DNA from: Bacillota bacterium
Lineage (GTDB): Bacteria; Bacillota; Clostridia; Oscillospirales; Ruminococcaceae
NCBI GenBank assembly: GCA_023429785.1
Contig: JAEZDD010000004.1
Span: 186,001 to 250,000, forward strand
DNA length: 64,000 nucleotides
Reading direction: 5' to 3'
Part shown: positions 34,802 to 43,190 of the stretch, one piece after another
Numbering within the stretch: the stretch's first letter is position 1
Layout: every line of letters starts with the position of its first letter
Position numbers and translations under genes: made by a program
Notes under the pieces: generated by a model
Seen by the model: the letters and a program-made list of their open reading frames with translations, nothing else
Databases searched by the model: none
Told to the model about the DNA's origin: nothing

Positions 34802-35983
34802 ATGAAAAATATTAAAAGAGTTATACTTATTGTTCTTGACAGCGTCGGGATTGGCGAAATGCCGGATTCAGAAAAATACGGGGACAAGGGCAGCAATACA
34901 CTAAGAGCCTGCTTTAAAACCGGCAAACTAACTATGCCTAATATGCAAAGGCTTGGGCTTTTTAATATTGACGGAATTGATTTTGGGGAAAAGCATCCCT
35001 CGCCTGAAGGCTGCTTTGGAAGAATGACTGAAGCGTCCGATGGGAAGGATACAACAATCGGCCACTGGGAGATAGCGGGGATTATTTCTGAAAAGCCTCT
35101 CCCCACCTATCCTGACGGCTTCCCAGAAAGTCTTATTTCTGAATTTGAAAGGAAAACTGGGAGAAAGGTCATATGCAACAAGCCTTATTCAGGGACGAAG
35201 CTCCTCGAGGATTTCGGGGAGGAGCATATAAAAACAGGGGCGCTGATTGTGTATACCTCCGCTGACAGCGTGTGGCAGATTGCGGCTCATGAGGATATTG
35301 TCCCTGTTGAAAAGCTTTATGAATACTGCGAAATCGCGAGGGAAATGCTAAAGGGCGAGCATAATGTGGGGCGGGTAATTGCAAGACCGTTCACGGGGAC
35401 CTATCCTGATTTTAAAAGGACCTCAAACCGCCATGATTTCTCACTTTTACCGCCTGAAAGAACTTTTCTTGACGACATAATGAGCGAGGGGCTTGAAACA
35501 ATTGCGGTGGGGAAGATTTTTGACATTTTCGCCGGACAGGGCTTGACAAGAACAGCTCGAACAACAAATAATTCTGACGGGATGAGGAAAACCATTGAGC
35601 ATATCAAAGGCGAGTGGAACGGGCTATGCTTTGTGAATTTAGTTGATTTTGACATGGCTTTTGGGCATAGGAATGATGCCGAGGGCTATACAAAAGCATT
35701 GAATGAGTTTGACGAGGAGCTGGGGGAGCTAATTCCACTGCTTCGTGATGAGGATGTTTTAATGATAACAGCCGACCATGGCTGTGACCCGTCAACAGAA
35801 AGCACAGACCACTCGAGAGAATATACGCCTCTGATAGTATACGGAAGGTCGATTAAATCAGGGGTTTCCCTTGGAACAAGAGGAGCTTTTTCAGATATCG
35901 GGGCGACGGTTGCTGATATGCTTGGGATAAAAACCGGCATAAAGGGGACATCATTCAAAAGTCAAATATTAAGGCAGGAGTGA
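34802..35983 (+). CDS. deoB: phosphopentomutase
   Basis: Interconverts (deoxy)ribose 1-phosphate and 5-phosphate with Mn2+. The 393 residues belong to the alkaline phosphatase superfamily: KRVILIVLDSVGIGEMPDS at the N-terminus, the phospho-threonine segment DGKDTTIGHWEIAG, and the metal-binding TADHGCDPSTESTDHSRE. AGGAGG precedes the ATG. It links the phosphorylase products to DeoC and RpiB; no nucleoside phosphorylase gene is in this operon. Confidence 0.96.
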   Translation: MKNIKRVILIVLDSVGIGEMPDSEKYGDKGSNTLRACFKTGKLTMPNMQRLGLFNIDGIDFGEKHPSPEGCFGRMTEASDGKDTTIGHWEIAGIISEKPLPTYPDGFPESLISEFERKTGRKVICNKPYSGTKLLEDFGEEHIKTGALIVYTSADSVWQIAAHEDIVPVEKLYEYCEIAREMLKGEHNVGRVIARPFTGTYPDFKRTSNRHDFSLLPPERTFLDDIMSEGLETIAVGKIFDIFAGQGLTRTARTTNNSDGMRKTIEHIKGEWNGLCFVNLVDFDMAFGHRNDAEGYTKALNEFDEELGELIPLLRDEDVLMITADHGCDPSTESTDHSREYTPLIVYGRSIKSGVSLGTRGAFSDIGATVADMLGIKTGIKGTSFKSQILRQE

Positions 35984-35987
35984 TTTT

Positions 35988-36401
35988 ATGACAGATACAG
36001 AACTGATTAAGGAAGCCTTTGAGGCACAGAAAAGAGCATACTCACCATATTCGGGATATAAGGTCGGAGCGGCACTTCTTTGCAAAAACGGGAGGGTGTA
36101 TCGCGGCTGCAACATAGAGTCCTCTACCTATTCACCGACCAACTGCGCTGAAAGAACCGCTTTCTTCAAAGCAATTTCAGAGGGCGATTTAGAATTTGAA
36201 GCGATTGCAGTTGTCGGCGGGAAAGAAGGACAAAGGCCGGAAGAAATGATATATTTCTATCCGTGCGGGGTATGCCGACAGGTTATGGTTGAGTTTTGTG
36301 ATATGGACAGCTTTAGGATTATTACAGCAAAAAGCACCGACGATTTTAAGGTTGCGACATTAAAGGAGCTAATGCCATATATGGTTTCACCAGAAAAATA
36401 A
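35988..36401 (+). CDS. cdd: cytidine deaminase
   Basis: Deaminates cytidine and deoxycytidine to uridine and deoxyuridine. The 137-residue homotetrameric type has Cys53-Ala-Glu55 (TNCAERTAF), with Glu55 as the proton shuttle, and the zinc ligands Cys93 and Cys96 in PCGVCRQVM. It starts 4 bases after deoB and is tied to nucleoside salvage by its neighbours. Confidence 0.96.
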   Translation: MTDTELIKEAFEAQKRAYSPYSGYKVGAALLCKNGRVYRGCNIESSTYSPTNCAERTAFFKAISEGDLEFEAIAVVGGKEGQRPEEMIYFYPCGVCRQVMVEFCDMDSFRIITAKSTDDFKVATLKELMPYMVSPEK

Positions 36402-36417
36402 AAAACTCGAGGGCTTT

Positions 36418-37053
36418 ATGAAAGAGGATTCAATCAGAATACTAAAAAAAATAGTGATAATAATCCCGGCAGTATTGTTGCTTCCGCTTGGGCTTTCGCT
36501 ATATATATTCGCTGATATCGGCGCTGATGTCCTCACGAGCTTTCAGCAAGGGGTCGCTAAAATTACAAATATAGGTATCGGCAATGTAGTCACGATTTTC
36601 AACGTGACTGTCCTTGTCGTTTTTTTATTTATAAACAGAAGGCTGATTAATATCGGCTCAGTGATGATGGTTTTGGCGACAGGCCCGCTTATAACACTGT
36701 ATTTCAATATTTTAACTTTAATTTTCCCATATAAATTTTCTTTTTTTATTAATTTATTACTTGTTTTTTTGGGGACAATATTTGTTGCAGTGGCAATTTC
36801 AATATTCGTGACTGTGAATCTCGGCGTTTCGCCTGTTGACATGATTGTCATAACAATATCAAGGCTTGTTCAAAAAAGCTATGGGGTCGGAATGTATATA
36901 TTCTTTGGGATAACACTAATCCTTGCCCTCATAGTTGGCGGGAAAATAGGGATAGGGACGATAATAAACCTATTGTTTTTAGGAAAACTATCAGACTTTT
37001 TTATAAAAATATTCAAGCCATACATTTTAAGAATGACGGACATGACGGTATAG
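36418..37053 (+). CDS. YczE/YitT-like membrane protein
   Basis: A 211-residue protein with about five or six hydrophobic helices, similar in pattern to the YczE/YyaS/YitT family (LPLGLSLYIFADIGADVLTS; the motif is echoed later as VTVNLGVSPVDMIVITISR). No function is established for this family. It sits 16 bases after cdd, between the deo enzymes and the nucleoside ABC transporter genes, so a transport-related role is possible but not shown. GAGGG precedes the ATG. Confidence 0.75.
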   Translation: MKEDSIRILKKIVIIIPAVLLLPLGLSLYIFADIGADVLTSFQQGVAKITNIGIGNVVTIFNVTVLVVFLFINRRLINIGSVMMVLATGPLITLYFNILTLIFPYKFSFFINLLLVFLGTIFVAVAISIFVTVNLGVSPVDMIVITISRLVQKSYGVGMYIFFGITLILALIVGGKIGIGTIINLLFLGKLSDFFIKIFKPYILRMTDMTV

Positions 37054-37131
37054 ACTAGTATAATGACGGAAAAAATTAAGTCCATTTAAGCCTAAAGCTT
37101 TAATGATATAAATTATATTAGGAGGATATTC

Positions 37132-38256
37132 ATGAAAAGAATTCTTGCTTCAGTTTTAACAGCTGCTACAGTTTTATCCTTAACAGCTTGTGCTAGTGTC
37201 AATAATAATTCGGGAACAGATAGCGGGAAATATGAAATTGCCATGGTGACAGACTATGGCTCAATTGATGACAAGTCCTTTAATCAGGGCGCTTGGGAGG
37301 GTGTCGAGAAATACGGGAAGGAGAAAAAAATCTCATACCAATACTATCGCCCGACAGAGAAATCAACAGACGGATACCTTAACGGAATTGAAATGGCAAT
37401 AAACGGCGGTGCAAAAATAGTCGTATGCCCGGGATTTTTGTTTGAGCCGGCGATTTTTAAGGCACAGGATATGCATCCGGACATAAAGTTCATTATCATT
37501 GACGGTGTCCCACAAAACGGGGATTACACTGAATTTAAAACAGCAACCAACACCTATTCAATTCTTTTTGCCGAGCAGCAGTCAGGGTTTTTAGCTGGAT
37601 ATGCGGCTGTCAAGGACGGTTATAAAAAGCTCGGATTTCTTGGGGGGATGGCTGTTCCCGCCGTTGTGAGATTCGGCTATGGCTTCATTCAGGGGGCGGA
37701 ATATGCGGCGAAGGAGATGGCTCTCCCAAAGGACGAGATTCAAATAAAATACGGCTATACCGGCGGGTTTGACCCAATGCCTGAGTATCAGACAAAGGCG
37801 GCTTCATGGTATCAAAGCGGAACAGAAATTATATTCTCATGCGGTGGACTTGTTATTAACAATGTAACGGCGGCGGCAGAAGCAGCAGGCTCAAATAAAA
37901 AGGTAATAGGAGTTGACGTTGACCAGAAGGCAGAATCGGATACGGTAATAACCTCGGCAATGAAGATGCTTTCAAAAACCGTTTTCGACGGGCTTTCAAT
38001 GTTCTATGACGGGAAGTTCCCGGGTGGTGAAAATGCTGTGCTTGGGGCTAAGGATGATGCGATAGGATTACCTGATGATTTTTCACGATTTAAAGCATTT
38101 AAAAAGGCTGACTATGAAAAGGCATATGCAATGCTAAAAAATGATACAGACAAGCTCGCTTCAGCAATGATTGTTGATACAGAAAACGGAAAAGCAGTCA
38201 CGGTTAAGGATATCGCTGGGAAAATGACGCTTGTGAAGGTTGAAGAGGTAGCATAG
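37132..38256 (+). CDS. BMP-family nucleoside-binding lipoprotein of an ABC transporter
   Basis: The substrate-binding subunit of a nucleoside importer of the BmpA/PnrA/Med family. The 374 residues have a lipoprotein signal (lipobox LTAC, Cys20) and the mature motifs IAMVTDYGSIDDKSFNQGAW and LFAEQQSGFLAGYAAV. Placement between deo salvage genes and a YufOPQ-like ATPase and permeases supports nucleosides as cargo. A GGAGG precedes the ATG. A hairpin after the gene may keep its expression above that of the transporter genes. Confidence 0.92.
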   Translation: MKRILASVLTAATVLSLTACASVNNNSGTDSGKYEIAMVTDYGSIDDKSFNQGAWEGVEKYGKEKKISYQYYRPTEKSTDGYLNGIEMAINGGAKIVVCPGFLFEPAIFKAQDMHPDIKFIIIDGVPQNGDYTEFKTATNTYSILFAEQQSGFLAGYAAVKDGYKKLGFLGGMAVPAVVRFGYGFIQGAEYAAKEMALPKDEIQIKYGYTGGFDPMPEYQTKAASWYQSGTEIIFSCGGLVINNVTAAAEAAGSNKKVIGVDVDQKAESDTVITSAMKMLSKTVFDGLSMFYDGKFPGGENAVLGAKDDAIGLPDDFSRFKAFKKADYEKAYAMLKNDTDKLASAMIVDTENGKAVTVKDIAGKMTLVKVEEVA

Positions 38257-38278
38257 GCTTTTATACTGAATATTTTTT

Positions 38279-38310
38279 AAGGGGATTTTAAAAAAGTCCC
38301 CTTAATTTTT
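38279..38310 (+). terminator. terminator between the binding-protein gene and the ABC ATPase gene
   Basis: AAGGGGA (38279-38285) pairs with TCCCCTT (38297-38303), then a T-rich run. It probably acts as a partial stop so that the binding protein is made in excess. Confidence 0.75.
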
Positions 38311-38360
38311 GTAATAATTTATGTTTTTTTAGAGAAAATGTTATTATGAGGAGTGATAGT

Positions 38361-39887
38361 ATGGAGTATATCATTGAAATGCTGAATATCACAAAAGAAT
38401 TCCCCGGGATTAAAGCAAATGATAATGTAACCTTAAAGGTGAAGCAAGGCGAAATTCACGCCTTGCTTGGCGAGAATGGTGCCGGAAAGTCGACACTGAT
38501 GAGCGTTCTATTTGGAATGTATCAGCCCGAAAAAGGTATTATTAAAATAAAAAGTAAGCAGGAGAAAATCACAAGTCCTCGTGAGGCGAACGCTTTAGGG
38601 ATAGGAATGGTTCACCAGCATTTCAAGCTAGTCAAGGATTTCACAGTCCTTGAGAATATTATTTTAGGGGTTGAAACGGTCAATTTTGGTGTCCTTCAAA
38701 TGGGGGAGGCGAGAAAAAAAGTAATCGCTATCAGCGAAAAATATAATCTTAAAATTAATCCGGACGCAAAGGTTTCTGAAATAACAGTCGGGATGGAGCA
38801 AAGGGTCGAAATTCTCAAAATGCTCTATAGGGAGAATGATATACTTATTTTCGATGAGCCGACAGCAGTTTTAACACCACAGGAAATCAGCGAGCTGATG
38901 AAGATAATGAAAAGTCTGACAAAAGAGGGGAAATCAATTGTTTTCATCACGCATAAGCTCAACGAAATCAAAGAGGTCGCCGATAAGTGTACTGTCCTCC
39001 GCCACGGGAAGTATATCGGCACTGTAGATGTCAGCGATACCTCAAAGGAAGAAATGTCTGAAATGATGGTCGGGCGGAAAATCAGCTTTTCTGTCACAAA
39101 GGCAGAGCATAAAAATGGTGAAGTGGCTCTTTCGGTGAAAAACCTTTCGGTCAAGGGCAGAGGCGAGGGGAAGGATAAGGTGAGAAATGTTTCATTCAAC
39201 GTGCATTTTGGAGAAATCCTCTGTATCGCCGGCATTGACGGGAACGGTCAGACAGAACTGATTCAGGCGATTTCAGGACTAATCGATATAAAAAAGGGAC
39301 AAATAATAATTAACAACAATGACATTACAAAAAAGTCAATAAGGTATAGAAACACTCATGGGATTTCACATATACCGGAGGACAGGCACAAGCACGGGCT
39401 TGTTCTCGACTTCACTCTTGAGGAAAATCTGATACTAAAAAAGTATTTCACAAAGAGGTTTCAGAGAGGCGGCTTTTTAAAGTTCAATGAGATTAGGGAT
39501 TTTTCTCAAAAGCTAATTGCATCTTTTGATATAAGAAGCGGACAAGGTGCCAAAACCGTTGTCAGAAGTATGTCAGGCGGAAATCAGCAGAAGGCGATTA
39601 TTGCCCGAGAAATAGAGCTTGACCAGGATGTGCTCATTGCTGTTCAACCGACAAGAGGGCTTGATGTCGGAGCGATAGAATATATCCACAAGCAGCTGAT
39701 TGCACAAAGGGATAAGGGGAAGGCGATTCTGCTAATTTCACTTGAGCTTGATGAGGTCATGGACGTGAGTGACAGAGTTATTGTGATGTATGAGGGCGAG
39801 GTTGTCGCGAACCTCAATCCAAAGGAAACCACAGTTCAACAGCTGGGAATGTATATGGCCGGCTCAAAGAGGAGCGATGCAATATGA
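38361..39887 (+). CDS. nucleoside ABC transporter, double ATPase subunit
   Basis: A 508-residue protein with two ABC cassettes, of the RbsA/YufO (NupA) type. The first has GENGAGKST (about 37-45), MSQ-like TVGMEQRVEI and the Walker B LIFDEPTAVL. The second has the degenerate GIDGNGQTELI and MSGGNQQKAIIARE. Start ATG 38361 has GAGGAG 7 bases ahead; an ATG 5 codons upstream overlaps that site. It overlaps the first permease gene by ATGA. Confidence 0.94.
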   Translation: MEYIIEMLNITKEFPGIKANDNVTLKVKQGEIHALLGENGAGKSTLMSVLFGMYQPEKGIIKIKSKQEKITSPREANALGIGMVHQHFKLVKDFTVLENIILGVETVNFGVLQMGEARKKVIAISEKYNLKINPDAKVSEITVGMEQRVEILKMLYRENDILIFDEPTAVLTPQEISELMKIMKSLTKEGKSIVFITHKLNEIKEVADKCTVLRHGKYIGTVDVSDTSKEEMSEMMVGRKISFSVTKAEHKNGEVALSVKNLSVKGRGEGKDKVRNVSFNVHFGEILCIAGIDGNGQTELIQAISGLIDIKKGQIIINNNDITKKSIRYRNTHGISHIPEDRHKHGLVLDFTLEENLILKKYFTKRFQRGGFLKFNEIRDFSQKLIASFDIRSGQGAKTVVRSMSGGNQQKAIIAREIELDQDVLIAVQPTRGLDVGAIEYIHKQLIAQRDKGKAILLISLELDEVMDVSDRVIVMYEGEVVANLNPKETTVQQLGMYMAGSKRSDAI

Positions 39888-40987
39888 AAACTATTATCAA
39901 CAGATATTTCAGGGATAGAGATTATTCTTCAATACTTTCTTCAGTTATCGCAATAGTTGTCGGGCTGATTTTCGGGCTTCTGATTCTATTAATCAGCAAT
40001 CCCGCTCAGGCTTGGAACGGCTTCAGGACGATTTTGATAGGCGGCTTTGCCGGTGGGCTTCGTGGGGTGGGGAATGTTTTTTATAATGCTGTTCCGGTAA
40101 TGATGACTGGGCTTGGGGTTGCATTCGCATTTAAAACTGGGCTTTTTAACATCGGCGGACCGGGGCAGTTCATTGTCGGCGCATATGTGGCAATCCTCTG
40201 TGCAATAAAGCTCGACTTCCTTCCCGGGGCATTAAGATGGATTGTCCCTATTATTCTGGCAATGCTTGCGGGCGCGTTATGGGCGCTGATTCCCGGGATA
40301 TTCAACGCATATTTTAAAGTTAATATAGTCATCGGGACAATAATGATGAATTATATCGGGATGTATCTTGTGAATTATCTCATTAAAATTTCAATTTTTG
40401 ATTCGACAAAAAACATGACACTTCCGGTCCCAAAAGCAGGGACAATCCCGACGATGGGGCTAGACAGGCTCTTCCCAAACAGCAGTATAAATATAGGCAT
40501 TATTATAGCAATAGCAATGTGCATCGTTGTGCATTATATAATAAATAAGACGACTCTCGGCTATGAGCTAAAGGCCTGTGGGCTTAACCGTGACGCAAGC
40601 AAGTATGCCGGCATCAGCGAAAAGAGAAATATAATCGTTTCAATAATGATATCAGGGGCATTAGTCGGGCTTGGAGGGGCGCTGATGTATCTTTCAGGCG
40701 CGGGGAAGCATATTGCTGTGCTTGATATCCTCGCAGCCGAAGGGTTCAACGGGATTCCCGTCGCATTATTGGCGCTCAGTAATCCGATTGGAGTGGTTTT
40801 CGCAGCCCTATTTATTGCGTATATAACAGTGGCTGGGTTTTATATGCAGGCATATCGCTTCGTCCCTGAAATAATTGATATTATCATTTCGGCGATAATA
40901 TATTTCAGCGCATTCGCTTTGGTTGTCAAAACAACAATGAAAAAAATAAAATTAAGACGAGGCTTAAGGGAGGATAAGAAGGAATGA
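39884..40987 (+). CDS. nucleoside ABC transporter permease (YufP-like)
   Basis: A 367-residue inner-membrane permease of the BPD_transp_2 family with about nine or ten helices. It contains TGLGVAFAFKTGLFNIGGPGQ and a later GLGGALMYLSGAGKH, as in ribose and nucleoside importers. Its start overlaps the ATPase stop and its stop overlaps the second permease start, both by 4 bases, so the three transporter genes are translationally coupled. Confidence 0.93.
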   Translation: MKTIINRYFRDRDYSSILSSVIAIVVGLIFGLLILLISNPAQAWNGFRTILIGGFAGGLRGVGNVFYNAVPVMMTGLGVAFAFKTGLFNIGGPGQFIVGAYVAILCAIKLDFLPGALRWIVPIILAMLAGALWALIPGIFNAYFKVNIVIGTIMMNYIGMYLVNYLIKISIFDSTKNMTLPVPKAGTIPTMGLDRLFPNSSINIGIIIAIAMCIVVHYIINKTTLGYELKACGLNRDASKYAGISEKRNIIVSIMISGALVGLGGALMYLSGAGKHIAVLDILAAEGFNGIPVALLALSNPIGVVFAALFIAYITVAGFYMQAYRFVPEIIDIIISAIIYFSAFALVVKTTMKKIKLRRGLREDKKE

Positions 40988-41937
40988 GCATTTTATATTT
41001 TGTGGTTCAGCAGACGATGTTCTTCTTTATACCTTTGTTAATCGTTGCTCTCGGGGGGATGTTTTCAGAGAGAAGCGGCGTCGTGAACATTGCCCTTGAG
41101 GGGATAATGATAATGGGGGCATTCTCCGGACTTCTTTTCATTAATATGATGCATGGCAGGATGAGCGGACAGACACTAATTCTTCTGGCAATGCTTATTT
41201 CTGCTTTAGCGGGAATGCTATACTCGCTGCTTCATGCCTTCGCATCAATTAATTTAAAGGCTGACCAGACGATAAGCAGCACAGCGCTAAATCTTTTCGC
41301 CCCCGCCTTCTGTATTTTTATAGCCAGAGTTATACAAAATGTTCAGCAAATTGGCTTTAAAAACACCTTCAGAATTCAAAAGGTCCCTCTTCTTGGGGAT
41401 ATCCCAGTCATTGGGGACTTGTTTTTTAAAAATACCTATATAACAACCTATATAGGTATTGGGATTCTGCTTCTCTCGAGCTTTGTATTATACAAAACAA
41501 AATTCGGGTTAAGACTTCGCTCATGCGGCGAATTCCCTCAGGCGGCTGAATCGGTCGGAGTTAAAGTATATTTAATAAGATATTCCGGCGTTTTGATTTC
41601 GGGCGCATTGTCGGGGCTAGGCGGGCTTGTATATGTAATACCGACCTCAACGAATTTTAACGCGACTGTTTCGGGATATGGATTTCTCGCTCTCGCCGTT
41701 TTGATTTTCGGGCAGTGGCGACCTCGAAGGATTTTCTTCGCCGCATTGTTTTTTGGGATAATGAAAACTCTCGCCGCCGCATATTCAGGGATTCCTTTTC
41801 TCCTGTCGCTCAACGCACCCGATACGGTGTTCAAGGTCCTGCCTTATGTTGCGACAATGATTGTCCTTGCGTTCACCTCAAAGGCTTCAAGAGGGCCTGC
41901 TGCCGCCGGTATCCCCTATGACAAAGGAGCGAGATAA
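40984..41937 (+). CDS. nucleoside ABC transporter permease (YufQ-like)
   Basis: A 317-residue second permease of the BPD_transp_2 family. Typical are ALGGMFSERSGVVNIALEG near the N-terminus and LSGLGGLVYVIP towards the C-terminus, with about eight hydrophobic helices. It is the last gene of the nucleoside uptake unit and ends 36 bases before a strong bidirectional terminator. Confidence 0.93.
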   Translation: MSILYFVVQQTMFFFIPLLIVALGGMFSERSGVVNIALEGIMIMGAFSGLLFINMMHGRMSGQTLILLAMLISALAGMLYSLLHAFASINLKADQTISSTALNLFAPAFCIFIARVIQNVQQIGFKNTFRIQKVPLLGDIPVIGDLFFKNTYITTYIGIGILLLSSFVLYKTKFGLRLRSCGEFPQAAESVGVKVYLIRYSGVLISGALSGLGGLVYVIPTSTNFNATVSGYGFLALAVLIFGQWRPRRIFFAALFFGIMKTLAAAYSGIPFLLSLNAPDTVFKVLPYVATMIVLAFTSKASRGPAAAGIPYDKGAR

Positions 41938-41973
41938 TAATTAAAGCATTGACATATAATTAAACAAAAAAAT

Positions 41974-42003
41974 AAAAGTGAGTTTAATTAAAACTCACTT
42001 TTT
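41974..42003. terminator. bidirectional terminator between the nucleoside transporter and the ferredoxin gene
   Basis: AAAAGTGAGTTT (41974-41985) pairs with AAACTCACTTTT (41991-42002), with A/T runs on both sides. Confidence 0.88.
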
Positions 42004-42008
42004 GCTTT

Positions 42009-42197
42009 TTAAACGACTGTTATTGCATTCACCGGGCAAGAGGTTTCGGCATCCTTTGTGTCATCCTCATAATCGATTGAAACGTCGCTGATTTTTGTAT
42101 TTGCTTTTCCGTCAGTGTCCATATAAAAAACTTCGTCACAAATGGATGGGCATAGTCCGCATCCAACACAAGTGTCCTTATCAACTGAAACTTTCAT
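42009..42197 (-). CDS. ferredoxin, single [4Fe-4S]
   Basis: A 62-residue electron carrier with CVGCGLCPSIC near the N-terminus and a distant Cys in ETSCPVNAI, the pattern of monocluster 4Fe-4S ferredoxins (three cysteines of the CxxCxxC plus the distal CP; the additional Cys may form a disulfide). Start ATG 42197 has GGAGG 7 bases ahead; an ATG two codons upstream is too close. It may serve IorAB, Rnf or the hydrogenase encoded in the window; there is no proof of pairing. Confidence 0.9.
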   Translation of the reverse strand: MKVSVDKDTCVGCGLCPSICDEVFYMDTDGKANTKISDVSIDYEDDTKDAETSCPVNAITVV

Positions 42198-42388
42198 ATT
42201 CATACCTCCGTTTTTAATATTTTGTCTTGTTTACGGGGATAAATTCTATAAAAATAATGGAAAAACAAGAGCAATCATATTTCAAAAGAATAATTAAAAT
42301 AATTCCACACAAAACAACAAGAAATTACTATAATATTATTATCATGGATAAATAAAAATTTGAAACAGTAATAAAGGAGGGGGTTTTC

Positions 42389-42817
42389 ATGTTCGGATTC
42401 ACATCGCTCAGCGATATGTCAACAAGCATTTTCAAAGCTTTTGAAGATTTTGGCGATAACTTATTAAAAGGGATAGACTCAACCTTTTCAGGCTTTCGGA
42501 CAGATATAGTAGATAAGGGTGACAGATTCATCCTGTCCGCCGAGCTGCCCGGCTTCAACAAGGAGGATATCAGTATCGAAATTGATTCAAATCTCCTGAC
42601 GATAAGCGCAAAGCGCACAGAGGAAAGGCTTGAAAAGGACGATAATGGCAATTACATCAAAAGAGAGAGAAGCTATGGGACATATAAGAGAAGCTTTGAT
42701 ATGACAAATGTAAAGGTCGAGCTGATTAAGGCGGATTATAAAAACGGGATTCTTGAGCTTTCAATGCCAAAAATAGAACCTGGCCCGTCAAAGCAGTTAA
42801 AAATAAACATAAGCTAA
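42389..42817 (+). CDS. Hsp20/alpha-crystallin small heat shock protein
   Basis: A 142-residue ATP-independent chaperone that holds unfolding proteins. The alpha-crystallin domain (about 38-130) shows FILSAELPGFNKEDISIEI, YGTYKRSFDM and the conserved ADYKNGILELSMPK; a C-terminal LKINIS tail corresponds to the oligomerisation motif. AGGAGG precedes the ATG. No CIRCE element is visible upstream, so control by HrcA is not indicated. Confidence 0.93.
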   Translation: MFGFTSLSDMSTSIFKAFEDFGDNLLKGIDSTFSGFRTDIVDKGDRFILSAELPGFNKEDISIEIDSNLLTISAKRTEERLEKDDNGNYIKRERSYGTYKRSFDMTNVKVELIKADYKNGILELSMPKIEPGPSKQLKINIS

Positions 42818-42848
42818 AAAACCAGGAGCTTTTTAAGCCCCTGGTTTT
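42816..42848. terminator. bidirectional terminator between hsp20 and the zinc-ribbon gene
   Basis: Stem AAAACCAGG plus GCTT on the left (from 42817) with AAGCCCCTGGTTTT (42835-42848), one mismatch, and A/T flanks on both sides. It overlaps the 3' end of the zinc-ribbon gene. Confidence 0.8.
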
Positions 42849-43093
42849 ATGTATGGTTGCTTTTCATCTTTAATTGGCTCCATATATTCATGTTCACCAC
42901 AATACGGGCATTTAAGAATTTTGCCACAGCCAGCATTTACAGAAAAAATGAGCTTTGAAAGCTTAGGATGGAAGGTATGATTGCATTTGGGACATTCAAA
43001 GTGACATTTCTTGTGTATGTAGGTGTATGTAATCACAGCATAAATCAGAGTAACTATAACTAAAATCAATACAATTAATAAAAATATATCCAT
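42833..43093 (-). CDS. small membrane protein with zinc-ribbon cysteines (hypothetical)
   Basis: An 86-residue protein with one N-terminal helix (about 3-25), then two cysteine pairs, CPKC and CPYCG, spaced like a zinc ribbon (about 34-68), with a further Cys in NAGCGKIL and an acidic tail. I do not recognise a named family. GGAG precedes the ATG. It is monocistronic and convergent with hsp20. Confidence 0.7.
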   Translation of the reverse strand: MDIFLLIVLILVIVTLIYAVITYTYIHKKCHFECPKCNHTFHPKLSKLIFSVNAGCGKILKCPYCGEHEYMEPIKDEKQPYIKPGA

Positions 43094-43190
43094 AAAACCA
43101 CTCCGCTATCAAGCTAACTATATTTTACACCCGAGAATAAAACTAGTCAACAAAAAAGCAGAGATAATTCCCTGCTTTTAATTTTTATAT

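Noticed and set aside
34756..35958. Long minus-strand frames opposite deoB
   Set aside because: They are shadows of a well-supported gene, lack RBSs and show no family pattern.
42204..42388. CIRCE element before hsp20
   Set aside because: No TTAGCACTC-N9-GAGTGCTAA or close variant is visible.
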